The notes: generated by a model from the letters alone, not told the origin. DNA of 64,000 nt from Pontibacter fetidus (GCF_010119545.1 NZ_JAAEAA010000006.1:62001-126000); one strand, 5' to 3'; numbered from the stretch's first letter, positions 46,356 through 55,647 are shown. Numbers and translations: made by a program.

Positions 46356-47531
46356 ATGAAGCCAATTCCTTACGGTAGGCAGCACATCACCCAGGAAGAT
46401 ATTGATGCGGTAGTAGAAACGCTGCAATCTGATTATCTGACACAGGGGCCGAAAGTGGCTGAGTTTGAACAGGCTTTTGCCAACTATGTAGGTGCTAAAT
46501 ATGCTGTGGCTGTAAGCAACGGAACGGCTGCGCTACATTTATGCGCGATGGCTTTGGGTGTAAATGAGGAATCGCGGGTAATAACAACGCCTATCACATT
46601 TGTGGCTTCGGCTAACTGTGTCCGCTATTGTGGCGGTACAGTTGAGTTCGCAGACATTGACCCAACTACGGCCCTGCTGGATATTGCTAAAGTACGCGCT
46701 ATATTGGAGAGCAAACCCAAAGGCTACTATACCGGCATTATACCTGTGGATTTTGCCGGCAACCCGGTAAACCTGGAGGAGTTCAGGAAGCTGGCCGATG
46801 AGTTTGGGCTTTGGATAATAGAAGATGCCTGCCACGCACCGGGCGGTTATTTTACTGATAGCAAGGGCGAAAAACAGCTTTGTGGTAACGGTAAATTTGC
46901 CGACATGGCTATCTTCTCTTTCCACCCGGTAAAACACATTGCTACCGGCGAAGGTGGTATGATTACTACCAACGACGAAGCACTTTACCAGAAACTTCTG
47001 CTTTACCGTACCCACGGCATTACCCGCGACCCACAATTGCTGCAAGAAAACCACGGTGGCTGGTATATGGAAATGCAGGAACTGGGCTACAACTATAGAA
47101 TGCCGGACATGCTTTGCGCCCTTGGTGTTACCCAACTGCAGCGTGCCGAAGCCGGCCTTGCCCGTCGTAAAGGTATTGCCAAAGTGTACGACGAAGCTTT
47201 TGCAACTATAGACGGTATTGAGGTATTGGGCACATCTGCGGAAGCCTTATCTGAAAATGGAGACACAGGCCATGCCTACCATTTGTATGTTATTAAAGTA
47301 GCCGACCGTAAAGGATTATACAACTTCCTGCGCCAGCACAACATTTTTGCCCAGGTGCATTACATTCCGGCGCATACCATGCCGTATTACCGTGGCCTAG
47401 GCTTTAAAAAAGGCGATTACCCGGAGTCGGAAAACTACTATGCTGCTTGCCTTAGCCTGCCCATGTACCCAAGCCTGACAGCTGAAGAACAGGAATTTGT
47501 GATCGGGAAAGTGAAGGAATTTGTGGGATGA
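46356..47531 (+). CDS. pseC: UDP-4-amino-4,6-dideoxy-N-acetyl-beta-L-altrosamine transaminase, PseC
   Basis: Second pseudaminic-acid enzyme: PLP-dependent amination of the PseB product. 391 residues, DegT/AryC1/StrS aminotransferase family. The PLP Lys193 lies in FSFHPVKHIATGEGG, and the VSNGTAALHL and EDACHAPGG segments are the cofactor-binding signatures. Its stop overlaps the pseF start by 4 bases (ATGA). Confidence 0.93.
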   Translation: MKPIPYGRQHITQEDIDAVVETLQSDYLTQGPKVAEFEQAFANYVGAKYAVAVSNGTAALHLCAMALGVNEESRVITTPITFVASANCVRYCGGTVEFADIDPTTALLDIAKVRAILESKPKGYYTGIIPVDFAGNPVNLEEFRKLADEFGLWIIEDACHAPGGYFTDSKGEKQLCGNGKFADMAIFSFHPVKHIATGEGGMITTNDEALYQKLLLYRTHGITRDPQLLQENHGGWYMEMQELGYNYRMPDMLCALGVTQLQRAEAGLARRKGIAKVYDEAFATIDGIEVLGTSAEALSENGDTGHAYHLYVIKVADRKGLYNFLRQHNIFAQVHYIPAHTMPYYRGLGFKKGDYPESENYYAACLSLPMYPSLTAEEQEFVIGKVKEFVG

Positions 47532-48220
47532 AAAGTATAGCCATCATTCCGGCAAGGGGCGGCAGCAAACGTATCCCGCGCAAAAACATCAGCAATTTTT
47601 TAGGCAAACCGATTATTGCTTATTCTATTGAGTTAGCGCTAAAATCAGGTTTGTTTGCTGAGGTGATGGTGTCGACGGATGATGAAGAAATTGCAACTAT
47701 AGCACGCCAGTATGGTGCAAAGGTGCCGTTTATGCGAAGCGAGGCTACCGCTGATGACTTTGCCACGACGGCTGCCGTACTGGAAGAAGTGCTGAATAAC
47801 TATAAAACCGAAGGTGAAACGTTTGACTTTGGTTGCTGCATTTACCCTACTGCTCCGTTGCTGAAGATCTCAACCATAACCGAGGGCTTTAAATTACTGA
47901 CAACGAATCAGTTTGACACGGTTTTTCCGGTACAAAAATATAGTTACCCTATCTGGAGAAGTCTGAAGCTGCAAGACGGCAAAGCAAAACTTAACTGGCC
48001 TGAAAACCTGAATAGTAGATCTCAGGATCTGCCGTCTGCCTTTCACGATGCGGGGCAATTTTACTGGTTCAGAGTCGATAAATTTATGTCGCAAAAGGCC
48101 TTGTTTACAGAAAATTCGGGGGCGGTTACGTTAGAAGAACTGGAAGTGCAGGACATTGATAACCTGACCGACTGGAAACTGGCTGAGCTAAAGTATAAAC
48201 TGATCCATAACCTTGCATAA
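47528..48220 (+). CDS. pseF: Pseudaminic acid cytidylyltransferase, PseF
   Basis: Activates the nonulosonic acid to its CMP form. 230 residues, with the CMP-sugar synthetase start IIPARGGSKRIPRKN and the STDDEEIA segment. The C-terminal FHDAGQFYWFRVDKFM region is typical of PseF rather than NeuA. Overlaps pseC by 4 bases and the following fusion gene by 8 bases. Confidence 0.92.
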   Translation: MKSIAIIPARGGSKRIPRKNISNFLGKPIIAYSIELALKSGLFAEVMVSTDDEEIATIARQYGAKVPFMRSEATADDFATTAAVLEEVLNNYKTEGETFDFGCCIYPTAPLLKISTITEGFKLLTTNQFDTVFPVQKYSYPIWRSLKLQDGKAKLNWPENLNSRSQDLPSAFHDAGQFYWFRVDKFMSQKALFTENSGAVTLEELEVQDIDNLTDWKLAELKYKLIHNLA

Positions 48221-49700
48221 AACTGCATCTAACAGGCGTCGCATTATTTTCAGGGCTGATGGCAACAGCCGCATTGGTTTAGGCCATGTGGTGCGGTCGC
48301 TGGCACTGGCGGCTATGCTGCGCGACGATTTTGAATGCGTGTTTGCCATTCAGGAACCAGAGGAAGCCCTGAAAGAGCAGATACTCGAAACCTGCCACGG
48401 CATCATCTCTTTACCCGTTTGTGCACCATCTGAAGACAGATTTACCTACGAACTGACAGCATATATTTATGAAGAAGAAATTATAGTGCTGGATGGCTAT
48501 AACTTTAAGACCGCTTACCAGCAAAGTATAAAATCAAGAAATGCCCAGCTGATTTGTATTGATGATATTCATGCCTACCCGTTTGTGGCGGATGTAGTCC
48601 TGAACCAGGCTGGTGGCGTAGCGGCTGCCAACTATAGCGCAGCGCCTTACACCAAACTTTTGCTTGGGCCAGGTTATGCTTTGTTGCGCCAGCCGTTTTT
48701 AAATGCCTCCAGACAAAAAAGAACGCTACCCGAAGGCGAACAGCAGGTGCTCCTGAACATGGGCGGTGCCGACCCGGAAAACTATACTTTAAAACTGGCC
48801 CGCGAAGTGGCGGCATCAAATAACAAAGCACCTATCGCAATTGTGGTTGGCAGTGCCTATAAACACCTTCCTGAACTGCAGAATTGGCTACAAACATACC
48901 CCAACTATAGTTTACACCAAAACCTGAATGCCGAACAAATGTGCCAGCTGATGCTGCAATGCACTATGGCCATTACATCGGCAAGTGGGGTGGCTTATGA
49001 GTACGCAGCCGTGGGCGGTGCGCTATTTATACTTCAGACCGCAGATAACCAGTCTGGCATTTATCATTTCCTGACGTCAAATGCCATTGCAAAAGCCTAT
49101 AGTCCTGAGGCAGAAACTATAGTTACCACCCAAAGTTTTGCAGAACAGGTAGCCAAACAAAGGCAGTTTTTTGATGGACAAAGCGACGCACGTTTACGGG
49201 ATGTATTTCGGCAGTTAGATCTCAGCGCTGGCCTTGTTTTAAGAAACGCAACGATAGATGACCTGCAACTAATTTTTGATTGGAACAACGATCCGGAAGT
49301 TCGCCAGCGGTCTTTTAACCCGGAACCTATACTTTTAGAGAATCATACGCGCTGGTTTAAGTCTAAACTTGACGATGCCGGTTGTAAAATTTATATTGCA
49401 GAAGTAGCCGGTAAACCTGCCGCCCAGATCCGGTTCGATCTTAAAAACGAAACAGCGACTATAAGCTACCTCATCAGCAGGGATTTTAGGGGAAAAGGGC
49501 TGGGACATACGGTATTGCTGAAAGGCATAACGAAGCTACAATCCGAAGTAGCTGGCATAAAATTAATTGAAGGGCTGGTGCAGCAAGACAATCCGGCATC
49601 TGTTAGAGCATTTGAGAAGGCTGGTTTTGCCTATGGCGAGGCTGCTATAAATTATCCGGGAGCGTTCCGTTTTGTGCTGCAACCCACCAGTAAAGTATAG
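48213..49700 (+). CDS. Fused PseG hydrolase and PseH-like N-acetyltransferase
   Basis: A 495-residue two-domain enzyme. The N-terminal part (about 1-335) is a UDP-sugar hydrolase of the PseG type, with FRADGNSRIGLGHVVRSLAL and ASGVAYEYAAVGG. The C-terminal part (from about 340) is a GNAT acetyltransferase (LRNATIDDLQLIFDWNNDPE, DFRGKGLGHTVLLKG) as expected of PseH, which acetylates position 4 of the amino sugar. No in-frame ATG is near the start, so a TTG at 48213 inside the end of pseF is the likely start; PseG sequences normally begin about 12 residues before FRADGN. The two missing steps between PseC and PseI are thereby on one chain. Confidence 0.88.
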   Translation: MHKTASNRRRIIFRADGNSRIGLGHVVRSLALAAMLRDDFECVFAIQEPEEALKEQILETCHGIISLPVCAPSEDRFTYELTAYIYEEEIIVLDGYNFKTAYQQSIKSRNAQLICIDDIHAYPFVADVVLNQAGGVAAANYSAAPYTKLLLGPGYALLRQPFLNASRQKRTLPEGEQQVLLNMGGADPENYTLKLAREVAASNNKAPIAIVVGSAYKHLPELQNWLQTYPNYSLHQNLNAEQMCQLMLQCTMAITSASGVAYEYAAVGGALFILQTADNQSGIYHFLTSNAIAKAYSPEAETIVTTQSFAEQVAKQRQFFDGQSDARLRDVFRQLDLSAGLVLRNATIDDLQLIFDWNNDPEVRQRSFNPEPILLENHTRWFKSKLDDAGCKIYIAEVAGKPAAQIRFDLKNETATISYLISRDFRGKGLGHTVLLKGITKLQSEVAGIKLIEGLVQQDNPASVRAFEKAGFAYGEAAINYPGAFRFVLQPTSKV

Positions 49701-49712
49701 CTTAAAATTATC

Positions 49713-50756
49713 ATGATCAACGATATAACTATTGCCGGCCGCTTGGTTGGCCCGGGCCATAAGCCCTTTATCATCGCCGAAATGTCGGGCAACCATAACC
49801 AGTCGCTGGAGCGGGCACTGGCTATAGTGGATGCCGCTGCAGCAGCTGGCGCCGATGCTATTAAACTGCAAACTTACACCGCTGATACCATGACCCTGCC
49901 CGGGGCTTTTACAATAGAGGATGAAAACTCGTTATGGAAAGGCCGCGAACTATACGACTTATACAAGGAAGCATACACCCCCTGGGAATGGCACCAGCCC
50001 ATTTTTGAGCGCGCCAAAACACACGGTATGATTGCTTTTTCGTCGCCGTTTGATGAAACTGCCGTTGATTTTCTGGAAGAGTTGGGTGCGCCAGTTTACA
50101 AGATTGCCTCTTTTGAGAACACCGACCACCCGTTGCTGCGTAAAGTAGCCGCTACGGGTAAACCAGTTATTATGAGTACCGGTGCTGCCACCGTGCAGGA
50201 AGTAGCCGAAGGTGTACAGGTATTACGTGAGGCTGGTTGTAAAGAACTTATATTGTTGAAATGTACCAGCACCTACCCTTCTACCCCCGAAAATACAAAC
50301 CTGCTGACTATACCGCACATGCGCGAACTATATAACGTGCAGGTTGGCTTATCGGACCATACGATGGGGGTTGGGGCAGCCGTGGCGGCCGTGGCCTTAG
50401 GTGCTACGGTTATCGAAAAACACTTTACCTTGTGCCGGGCTGATGGTGGTGTGGATTCTGCTTTCTCTCTGGAGCCGGAAGAACTTAAAATGCTGGTTGT
50501 AGAATCGGAAAGGGCCTGGCTGGCGATGGGGCATGTGCAGTATGGCGTGCAGAAAGCCGAAGAAAAAAGCCGACTATTCAAACGCTCGGTGTATGCTGCC
50601 AAAGACATTAAAGCCGGCGAACCTTTTACCAAAGAAAATATCCGTGTTATTCGTCCGGGTCTTGGCTTAGCTCCCAAACATTATGAGGAATTGTTAGGCA
50701 AGCCCGCAGCTACAAACATAAAAGCCGGCACGCCTCTTACCTGGGACATGGTATAG
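49713..50756 (+). CDS. pseI: Pseudaminic acid synthase, PseI
   Basis: Condenses the 2,4-diacetamido sugar with phosphoenolpyruvate to give the nine-carbon acid. 347 residues; NeuB-family TIM barrel with AEMSGNHNQSLE near residue 23, VYKIASFENTD and CTSTYPSTPEN, and a C-terminal SAF domain (about 285-347, with RPGLGLAPKHYEELLGK). The length and the GNHNQS form fit PseI better than NeuB. 12-base gap after the fusion gene and a 3-base gap to the next. Confidence 0.93.
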   Translation: MINDITIAGRLVGPGHKPFIIAEMSGNHNQSLERALAIVDAAAAAGADAIKLQTYTADTMTLPGAFTIEDENSLWKGRELYDLYKEAYTPWEWHQPIFERAKTHGMIAFSSPFDETAVDFLEELGAPVYKIASFENTDHPLLRKVAATGKPVIMSTGAATVQEVAEGVQVLREAGCKELILLKCTSTYPSTPENTNLLTIPHMRELYNVQVGLSDHTMGVGAAVAAVALGATVIEKHFTLCRADGGVDSAFSLEPEELKMLVVESERAWLAMGHVQYGVQKAEEKSRLFKRSVYAAKDIKAGEPFTKENIRVIRPGLGLAPKHYEELLGKPAATNIKAGTPLTWDMV

Positions 50757-50759
50757 TCC

Positions 50760-52055
50760 ATGATGAAATGGTTCACCCTCTATAGTAATATCCTGCACCT
50801 GCACTTTTCAGAAGGGTTTTATCAGCTCCCGGAAAGTGCGAAGAATGCCGTATCTCCTACCAGACCGTTTACCCGTTTCCTGAAAGTGATGGGCTATAGT
50901 TTGGTGCGGCTGGTTGGCAATCTTTTTAAGGATGTAGAAAATGGGGAGAAGCTGCAGGGCAAGGTATGGCTGTATGTAGTTAGTCAGAACAATGTTGATA
51001 GCCTTGCGTTTTTAAATGCCGGGTTGCCGAATGCGGTACTGGTAGCGGGCCAAAGCAAGGAACTGGGCAAGTATCATAAAACAGTGCAGCGTATTTCGTT
51101 ACGCCGTAAGCTGTTGTACTACTATAAATTTCTGCCACTGATCTTTACTTTTCTGAAGTATAAAAAAGACAGTACCTTGCGGTTTTATGACCTGTTGTAT
51201 GATGCTATCGGGTTTTATGAAGTGTACCTGCAAAAGCTGCGCAAGTATAAACCTACGGCCATCGTGTTTGCGAACGATCACAATGCCGATGCCCGTGCCA
51301 TGTTGCTGGCTGCTAAAACAATAGGCATAAAAACCGCCTACATTCAGCATGCCAGCATCACTCCTATTTTTCCGGCTTTGCAATTCGACCTTAATTTGCT
51401 GGAAGGACAGGACTCGCTGGATAAGTATAAACTATGCGGGCCTGTGCAGGGTCGTGTGAAGTTGGTGGGCATGCCCAAAGCCGATGCGTATATGCCTTTC
51501 CGAAACACGAACACCGAAATTAAAACGATAGGTATTGGGTGCAACCTGATGGACAACCTTACAGAGATCGGAAAACTGCTACATCAACTTACAACAAACT
51601 TTCCAACTCTAAAATTTATACTTCGCCCCCACCCCCGCGACACACGCAACTTTAAAACTATAGCCGCTATAAGTCCGGTTATCACTATTTCAGACGGGAA
51701 GAAAGAAGCTACCTTTGATTACCTGCAGCAGTTGGATGTGCAGATAAGCGGAAATTCCGGCATACACCTCGAGGCTGTACTGCTAAATGTGTGGTCTATA
51801 TTCTACAACATGAATACTGAAGAAAATTTGCAGGACTATTATGGCTATATTAAACATGGCCTGGTTGATGCTTGCATGGATTACGCTGGCCTACAACAGC
51901 TTCTGAAACAACACCTGCAGCAAAAGCCTGTAGTATACCTGCGTGCCAGTTACTATAACGCTACCATAGGCACTACCTCTGACGGTAAAAGCAGCGAACT
52001 GGCATTAAAATACATCTCTGAATTTATTGGTAGTAATCAACAGGTAAACGCTTAG
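50760..52055 (+). CDS. Putative GT-B-fold transferase, candidate nonulosonic-acid transferase
   Basis: A 431-residue protein without membrane helices. I do not recognise a named family, but it shows GT-B/CDP-glycerophosphotransferase-like features: FANDHNADARAMLLAAKTIG and TAYIQHASIT in the first half, and RPHPRD and SGNSGIHLEAVLLN in the second. The HP motif and the GNSG acceptor or nucleotide-binding loop resemble bacterial sialyl- and polysialyl-type transferases that use CMP-sugars. Its start is 3 bases after the pseI stop, so it belongs to the operon and could be the enzyme that uses CMP-pseudaminic acid; that is inference. Confidence 0.7.
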   Translation: MMKWFTLYSNILHLHFSEGFYQLPESAKNAVSPTRPFTRFLKVMGYSLVRLVGNLFKDVENGEKLQGKVWLYVVSQNNVDSLAFLNAGLPNAVLVAGQSKELGKYHKTVQRISLRRKLLYYYKFLPLIFTFLKYKKDSTLRFYDLLYDAIGFYEVYLQKLRKYKPTAIVFANDHNADARAMLLAAKTIGIKTAYIQHASITPIFPALQFDLNLLEGQDSLDKYKLCGPVQGRVKLVGMPKADAYMPFRNTNTEIKTIGIGCNLMDNLTEIGKLLHQLTTNFPTLKFILRPHPRDTRNFKTIAAISPVITISDGKKEATFDYLQQLDVQISGNSGIHLEAVLLNVWSIFYNMNTEENLQDYYGYIKHGLVDACMDYAGLQQLLKQHLQQKPVVYLRASYYNATIGTTSDGKSSELALKYISEFIGSNQQVNA

Positions 52056-52112
52056 GCTGCTGGTGTGCAACAATTCTTTAAAAACTTTACCTTTGCTACC
52101 TGATTTTAGCCA

Positions 52113-53597
52113 ATGAGTAGACAATTACAGCGCGAAGGTATCTGGAACACTATTATCTCGTATGCCGGCATCGCAATCGGGTACGTAAACGTGCTTTACC
52201 TTTTCCCGAACATTCTGGATGAAGAGCAAGTTGGCCTGACGCGCCTTTTGCTAACTATAGCTGAGATGTTTGCGCAGTTTGCAGCCCTGGGTTTTGTGAA
52301 CATGAGCGTGCGGTATTTCCCCTACTTCCGCAACAAAGAAAAACAACACCATGGCTTCCTGTTCATGCTGCTTTCAGTACCGATGCTGGGTTTCGGGCTT
52401 ATTACCGTATTGTTTCTCCTCTTTCAGCCGGTTATTTCAGATTATTACCGCGAAAATTCATCGCTTATACTTGAGTATTACTATTACATTATTCCGCTGG
52501 CATTTTTTACCCTGCTATTTAACCTGTTCACAGCCTACCTGCGGTCGCTTTTTAAAACCATCGTTTCGTCGTTTGTAAAAGATTTCCTGTCGCGGGTGCT
52601 GATTATGGCCCTGCTGATAGCTTACACGTTCGGGTGGATGGATTTCAGAATGTTTGTGATACTTTATGTTGCTGCCAACTCCGCGATTGCGCTGTTCCTG
52701 ATCGGTTATACCTTGTGGCTGAAACAGTTTTACATTAAACCGGCCATTTCTGAAGCCATAAGTATAGTTCCGTTCCGGGAAATGCTTTTTTTCGGCCTGT
52801 TCACGTTTATGGGTAATATTTCGGTTACCATCATCAAGTCTGTAGACCAGGTTATGATCAGTTCTGTTAGCCTGGCAGATAACGGCATTTATACGACTTC
52901 GTTCCAGATAACCAGTGCAATTGTAACGCCGGCGCTGGCTATTTTTAAAATTGCTTTTCCGCAGGTAGCCGAGTTCTGGAAAGACAAGAATATGCCCGGC
53001 CTGGCAAAATTTTACAAGCAGATAACGCTCATAAACCTGATCATCGGGCTACTGTTATTTGTGGGTATCTGGGCAAATTTAGATAACCTGTATGCCTTCA
53101 TGCCCAAATCGTATAGTGCCGGGGTGTATGTATTCCTGTTTTTAGCATTGGCAAGGCTGGTAGATCTGGCTACAGGTATAAACGGAATTATACTGGCTAC
53201 TTCAGATAAATACCGCTGGGACCTGCTGTTTAACATTGTTCTGGCCGCCCTCACCATCTGGACAAACTCTATTTTTATTCCGCTTTATGGCATGAATGGC
53301 GCTGCCTTTGCCACCATGTTGTCGTTGGTGTTTATCAACTTATTGCGGATGTTCTTTGTGTGGTGGGCCTACAAAATGCAGCCTTTTGCCTGGAGCTCGC
53401 TGGGCATAACTATAATTGCGTTAATAGCCTTGGGTGCCTCTTACCTGGTGCCTTACATGGGCAATGTGTACCTGGATATGGTGGTGCGCTCGACAATTAT
53501 AACTATAGTTTACGCAGCACTGGCGCTCGGCTTTAAAGTTTACCCGGAGATGAATGTGTGGGCAAGGAAAATCATAAAAACCTATACAGGCATATAA
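52113..53597 (+). CDS. Polysaccharide flippase (Wzx/MATE-like, MVF superfamily)
   Basis: A 494-residue protein with about 12-14 membrane helices and the polysaccharide-biosynthesis-protein start (SRQLQREGIWNTIISYAGIAIG). It has charged residues between helices 1 and 2 (LDEEQVGLTR) and a hydrophilic KSVDQVMIS segment. It would flip a lipid-linked glycan repeat unit to the periplasm, matching the nonulosonic acid genes before it. A TACCTTTG box at 52088-52095 may be an internal promoter. Confidence 0.88.
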   Translation: MSRQLQREGIWNTIISYAGIAIGYVNVLYLFPNILDEEQVGLTRLLLTIAEMFAQFAALGFVNMSVRYFPYFRNKEKQHHGFLFMLLSVPMLGFGLITVLFLLFQPVISDYYRENSSLILEYYYYIIPLAFFTLLFNLFTAYLRSLFKTIVSSFVKDFLSRVLIMALLIAYTFGWMDFRMFVILYVAANSAIALFLIGYTLWLKQFYIKPAISEAISIVPFREMLFFGLFTFMGNISVTIIKSVDQVMISSVSLADNGIYTTSFQITSAIVTPALAIFKIAFPQVAEFWKDKNMPGLAKFYKQITLINLIIGLLLFVGIWANLDNLYAFMPKSYSAGVYVFLFLALARLVDLATGINGIILATSDKYRWDLLFNIVLAALTIWTNSIFIPLYGMNGAAFATMLSLVFINLLRMFFVWWAYKMQPFAWSSLGITIIALIALGASYLVPYMGNVYLDMVVRSTIITIVYAALALGFKVYPEMNVWARKIIKTYTGI

Positions 53598-53657
53598 GCA
53601 CAGCAAAACCGCCAACTATAAAGTATAGCCAGCATTAAAACCCAGTAAAACTATAGT

Positions 53658-54371
53658 TTAATAATTGGCGGTAGTAAACGCGAAACTTTCTTTGTTCGAG
53701 TCAAGCATCTTACCGCTTTCGCACTTCAATACACGTTTTGGGTAACGGTTAATGATTTCGTAGTTGTGCGTGGCCATCAGCACGGCAGTTCCGCTGTTAC
53801 TGATCTCCATAAAAAGCTGCATGATGCCATCTGCCACAATCGGGTCGAGGTTACCGGTTGGCTCATCGGCGATAAGAATAACCGGCTCGTTCAGCAATGC
53901 TCTGGCAACAACTATACGCTGCTGTTCGCCCCCAGATAATTGGTGCGGCATTTTATTAGCAGCAGCATCCAGGCCAACACGCATCAGCACCTCCGAAATA
54001 CGCTGTTTAATTTTGCTTTTATCTTTCCAGCCGATAGCACGCAGCACAAAGCTTAGGTTCTCGGCAACTGTGCGATCAAATAGCAACTGGAAATCCTGGA
54101 AAATAATACCGATGCGGCGTCGTAGGAAAGGTACTTTTGAGCGAGCTAATTTACTGAGTGTAAAATCAGAAACAGATGCAGATCCTGTTAAAAGTGGCAG
54201 GTCGGCATATAAGGTTTTAAGTAACGAGCTTTTTCCGCTGCCCGTGCGCCCAACCAGGTACACAAACTCCCCTTTCTCAATATCGAAACTAACGCCGCTC
54301 AGTATGGTATTGCTGTCCTGGTAAACAGCTACATCGCGAAGGGATACTACGGGTGAAGAAGAAAAACTCAT
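53658..54371 (-). CDS. ftsE: FtsE-like ABC transporter ATP-binding protein
   Basis: A 237-residue ATPase. Walker A GRTGSGKSS, signature LSGGEQQR, Walker B VILIADEP and the Q-loop FQDFQLLF are all present. The best match is FtsE, which with FtsX tethers cell-wall hydrolases at division. No ftsX gene is adjacent, so the partner must be elsewhere. Overlap of function with lipoprotein-release ATPases of the LolD type cannot be excluded, since these share the layout. Confidence 0.85.
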   Translation of the reverse strand: MSFSSSPVVSLRDVAVYQDSNTILSGVSFDIEKGEFVYLVGRTGSGKSSLLKTLYADLPLLTGSASVSDFTLSKLARSKVPFLRRRIGIIFQDFQLLFDRTVAENLSFVLRAIGWKDKSKIKQRISEVLMRVGLDAAANKMPHQLSGGEQQRIVVARALLNEPVILIADEPTGNLDPIVADGIMQLFMEISNSGTAVLMATHNYEIINRYPKRVLKCESGKMLDSNKESFAFTTANY

Positions 54372-54386
54372 TTTACGTTACGCTAC

Positions 54387-54590
54387 TTAAATCTCTAATT
54401 TCTGCAGTTTACCAAATTCCAACGACTCTATCAAAGCGGCCAGCGCATCTTCCTTCCCCTCCAGGCCATAGCGGTCCAGGTTTTTGAGTGGCCGGTCGGC
54501 ACGGAAATACGCGATCAGCACAAAATTGCTGTCTCGCAGCTGTATATAATCCGGAATTTTAGCCTTGCCTTTAACTTTGATGATGTACAT
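54387..54590 (-). CDS. Small conserved hypothetical protein
   Basis: A 67-residue product from the ATG at 54590 (MYIIKVKGKAKIPDYIQLRD); the longer frame adds residues from an AT-repeat and is unlikely. Basic-strand-rich, with conserved-looking IQLRDSNFVLIAYFRADRPLKNLDR (two parts) and a C-terminal amphipathic helix. It is located 15 bases upstream of ftsE and downstream of the aldolase gene, both on its strand. No function assigned. Confidence 0.65.
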   Translation of the reverse strand: MYIIKVKGKAKIPDYIQLRDSNFVLIAYFRADRPLKNLDRYGLEGKEDALAALIESLEFGKLQKLEI

Positions 54591-54600
54591 GTGTCGGAAT

Positions 54601-54678
54601 GAGTAATTAATAATGATTAATGAATAATAAAGCCGGTAAGCTCCATTACTCATTAATCATTACTCATTAATAATTATT
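54601..54678. repeat. AT-rich short inverted/direct repeats (TAATGA/ATTACTCATTA type)
   Basis: Imperfect copies of TGAGTAATTAATAATGA and ACTCATTAATCATTA fill the gap between the small protein and the aldolase gene, like the patch at 46257-46355. Confidence 0.6.
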
Positions 54679-55330
54679 TATTTCCTTTCGCGTGGTCAGC
54701 TAAAAATTTGGCCAGGCCGATGTCAGTCAGTGGGTGGTTCAGTAGGCTTGTGATCACGTTTAGCGGGCAGGTAACAACGTCAGCACCAATTTCGGCACAT
54801 TGTACCAGGTGCATTACGTGGCGCACCGAAGCAGCCAATACTTGTGTCTGGTAACCATAGTTGCTGTAAATCTGCACGATCTGCTCGATCAGCTGCATAC
54901 CATCTGTAGAAACGTCATCTAAACGGCCTACAAACGGAGAAACATACGTTGCGCCAGCCTTAGCAGCAAGTATAGCCTGACCAGCAGAGAATACCAGCGT
55001 ACAATTTGTTTTAATGCCTTTTTCACTGAAATAGCGGATCGCCTTAACACCATCACGGATCATCGGCACTTTCACCACGATGTTCGGGTGCAGTTCAGCC
55101 AGGAAATCGCCTTCTTTAATGATGTTTTCATAATCAGTGGCAATCACTTCCGCGCTGATGTCGCCATCTACAATTTCGCAAATTTTCTTGTAATGGGCCA
55201 TTACGTTATCATGACCGAAGATGCCTTCTTTTGCCATTAACGATGGGTTGGTTGTAACACCGTCAAGCACGCCAAGATCGTGTGCTTCCTGAATTTCCTG
55301 CAGGTTTGCAGTATCGATAAAGAATTTCAT
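54674..55330 (-). CDS. fsa: Fructose-6-phosphate aldolase / transaldolase-like (TalC-type)
   Basis: A 218-residue aldolase with the Schiff-base Lys86 in [10 protein letters not shown], the start [13 protein letters not shown] and the TTNPSL motif. This compact form (about 215-220 residues) is the FSA/TalC group that splits or makes fructose 6-phosphate with dihydroxyacetone, or acts as transaldolase. The length excludes full-size transaldolase. A TAGCTTTG box lies 24 bases upstream of the ATG. Confidence 0.9.
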   Translation of the reverse strand: MKFFIDTANLQEIQEAHDLGVLDGVTTNPSLMAKEGIFGHDNVMAHYKKICEIVDGDISAEVIATDYENIIKEGDFLAELHPNIVVKVPMIRDGVKAIRYFSEKGIKTNCTLVFSAGQAILAAKAGATYVSPFVGRLDDVSTDGMQLIEQIVQIYSNYGYQTQVLAASVRHVMHLVQCAEIGADVVTCPLNVITSLLNHPLTDIGLAKFLADHAKGNK

Positions 55331-55353
55331 ATGAGATGGGATGATTATAGTTG

Positions 55354-55361
55354 CAAAGCTA
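55354..55361 (-). promoter_or_regulatory. Possible -7 box (TAGCTTTG) for fsa
   Basis: Minus-strand TAGCTTTG matches TAnnTTTG, with a TTTC 23 bases upstream as a weak -33. Spacing is a little long. Confidence 0.4.
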
Positions 55362-55442
55362 AACTATAAATCCTGAAACCGGAAGGAAAGCGGATAATTT
55401 TGAGCTTTACGGCGGTTGCCGTTGGGGTATGGGCAAAAAAAA

Positions 55443-55534
55443 GTGGCAAACCAACATCGCGCCGCTACGACCGCCTACCCTTGCTACCTTCCGGTCCTGG
55501 GGGATTTGGCAGGAGCTGGCCGTGCCGATTTGCC
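55443..55534 (-). ncRNA. ffs: Signal recognition particle RNA (small bacterial type)
   Basis: On the minus strand the sequence contains the conserved apical core CCCCCAGGACCGGAAGGTAG followed by CAAGGG, the Ffh-binding loop of bacterial SRP RNA. The ends GGCAAA and TTTGCC pair (5' near 55534, 3' near 55445) and a T-run follows at 55434-55442 as terminator. A consensus promoter sits directly upstream. About 90 nucleotides, typical of the short form. The open frame seen over this region on the plus strand is not a gene. Confidence 0.92.
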
Positions 55535-55538
55535 GTTA

Positions 55539-55569
55539 CAAAAGTAGCAAAATTCTTATTCAATGCAAA
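55539..55569 (-). promoter_or_regulatory. Consensus Bacteroidota promoter of the SRP RNA gene
   Basis: On the minus strand TTTG (55569-55566), a 19-base spacer and TACTTTTG (55546-55539), then the RNA 5' end 5 bases later. This is the textbook TTTG-N19-TAnnTTTG arrangement and anchors the phylum call. Confidence 0.85.
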
Positions 55570-55647
55570 CTTTAGATATATAAAATCTGATTAATTTCCG
55601 GTTTATAGTGTAAATAGCAGGGTTTCAGGAAGTATAATTTTGTTCTT

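Noticed and set aside
46539..47135. Minus-strand open frame (198 codons) opposite pseC
   Set aside because: Antisense to a complete, motif-supported gene within an operon.
53764..54324. Plus-strand open frame (186 codons) opposite ftsE
   Set aside because: Antisense shadow of the ABC ATPase; composition is that of the complement.
55400..55594. Plus-strand open frame (64 codons)
   Set aside because: Lies over the SRP RNA gene and its promoter.
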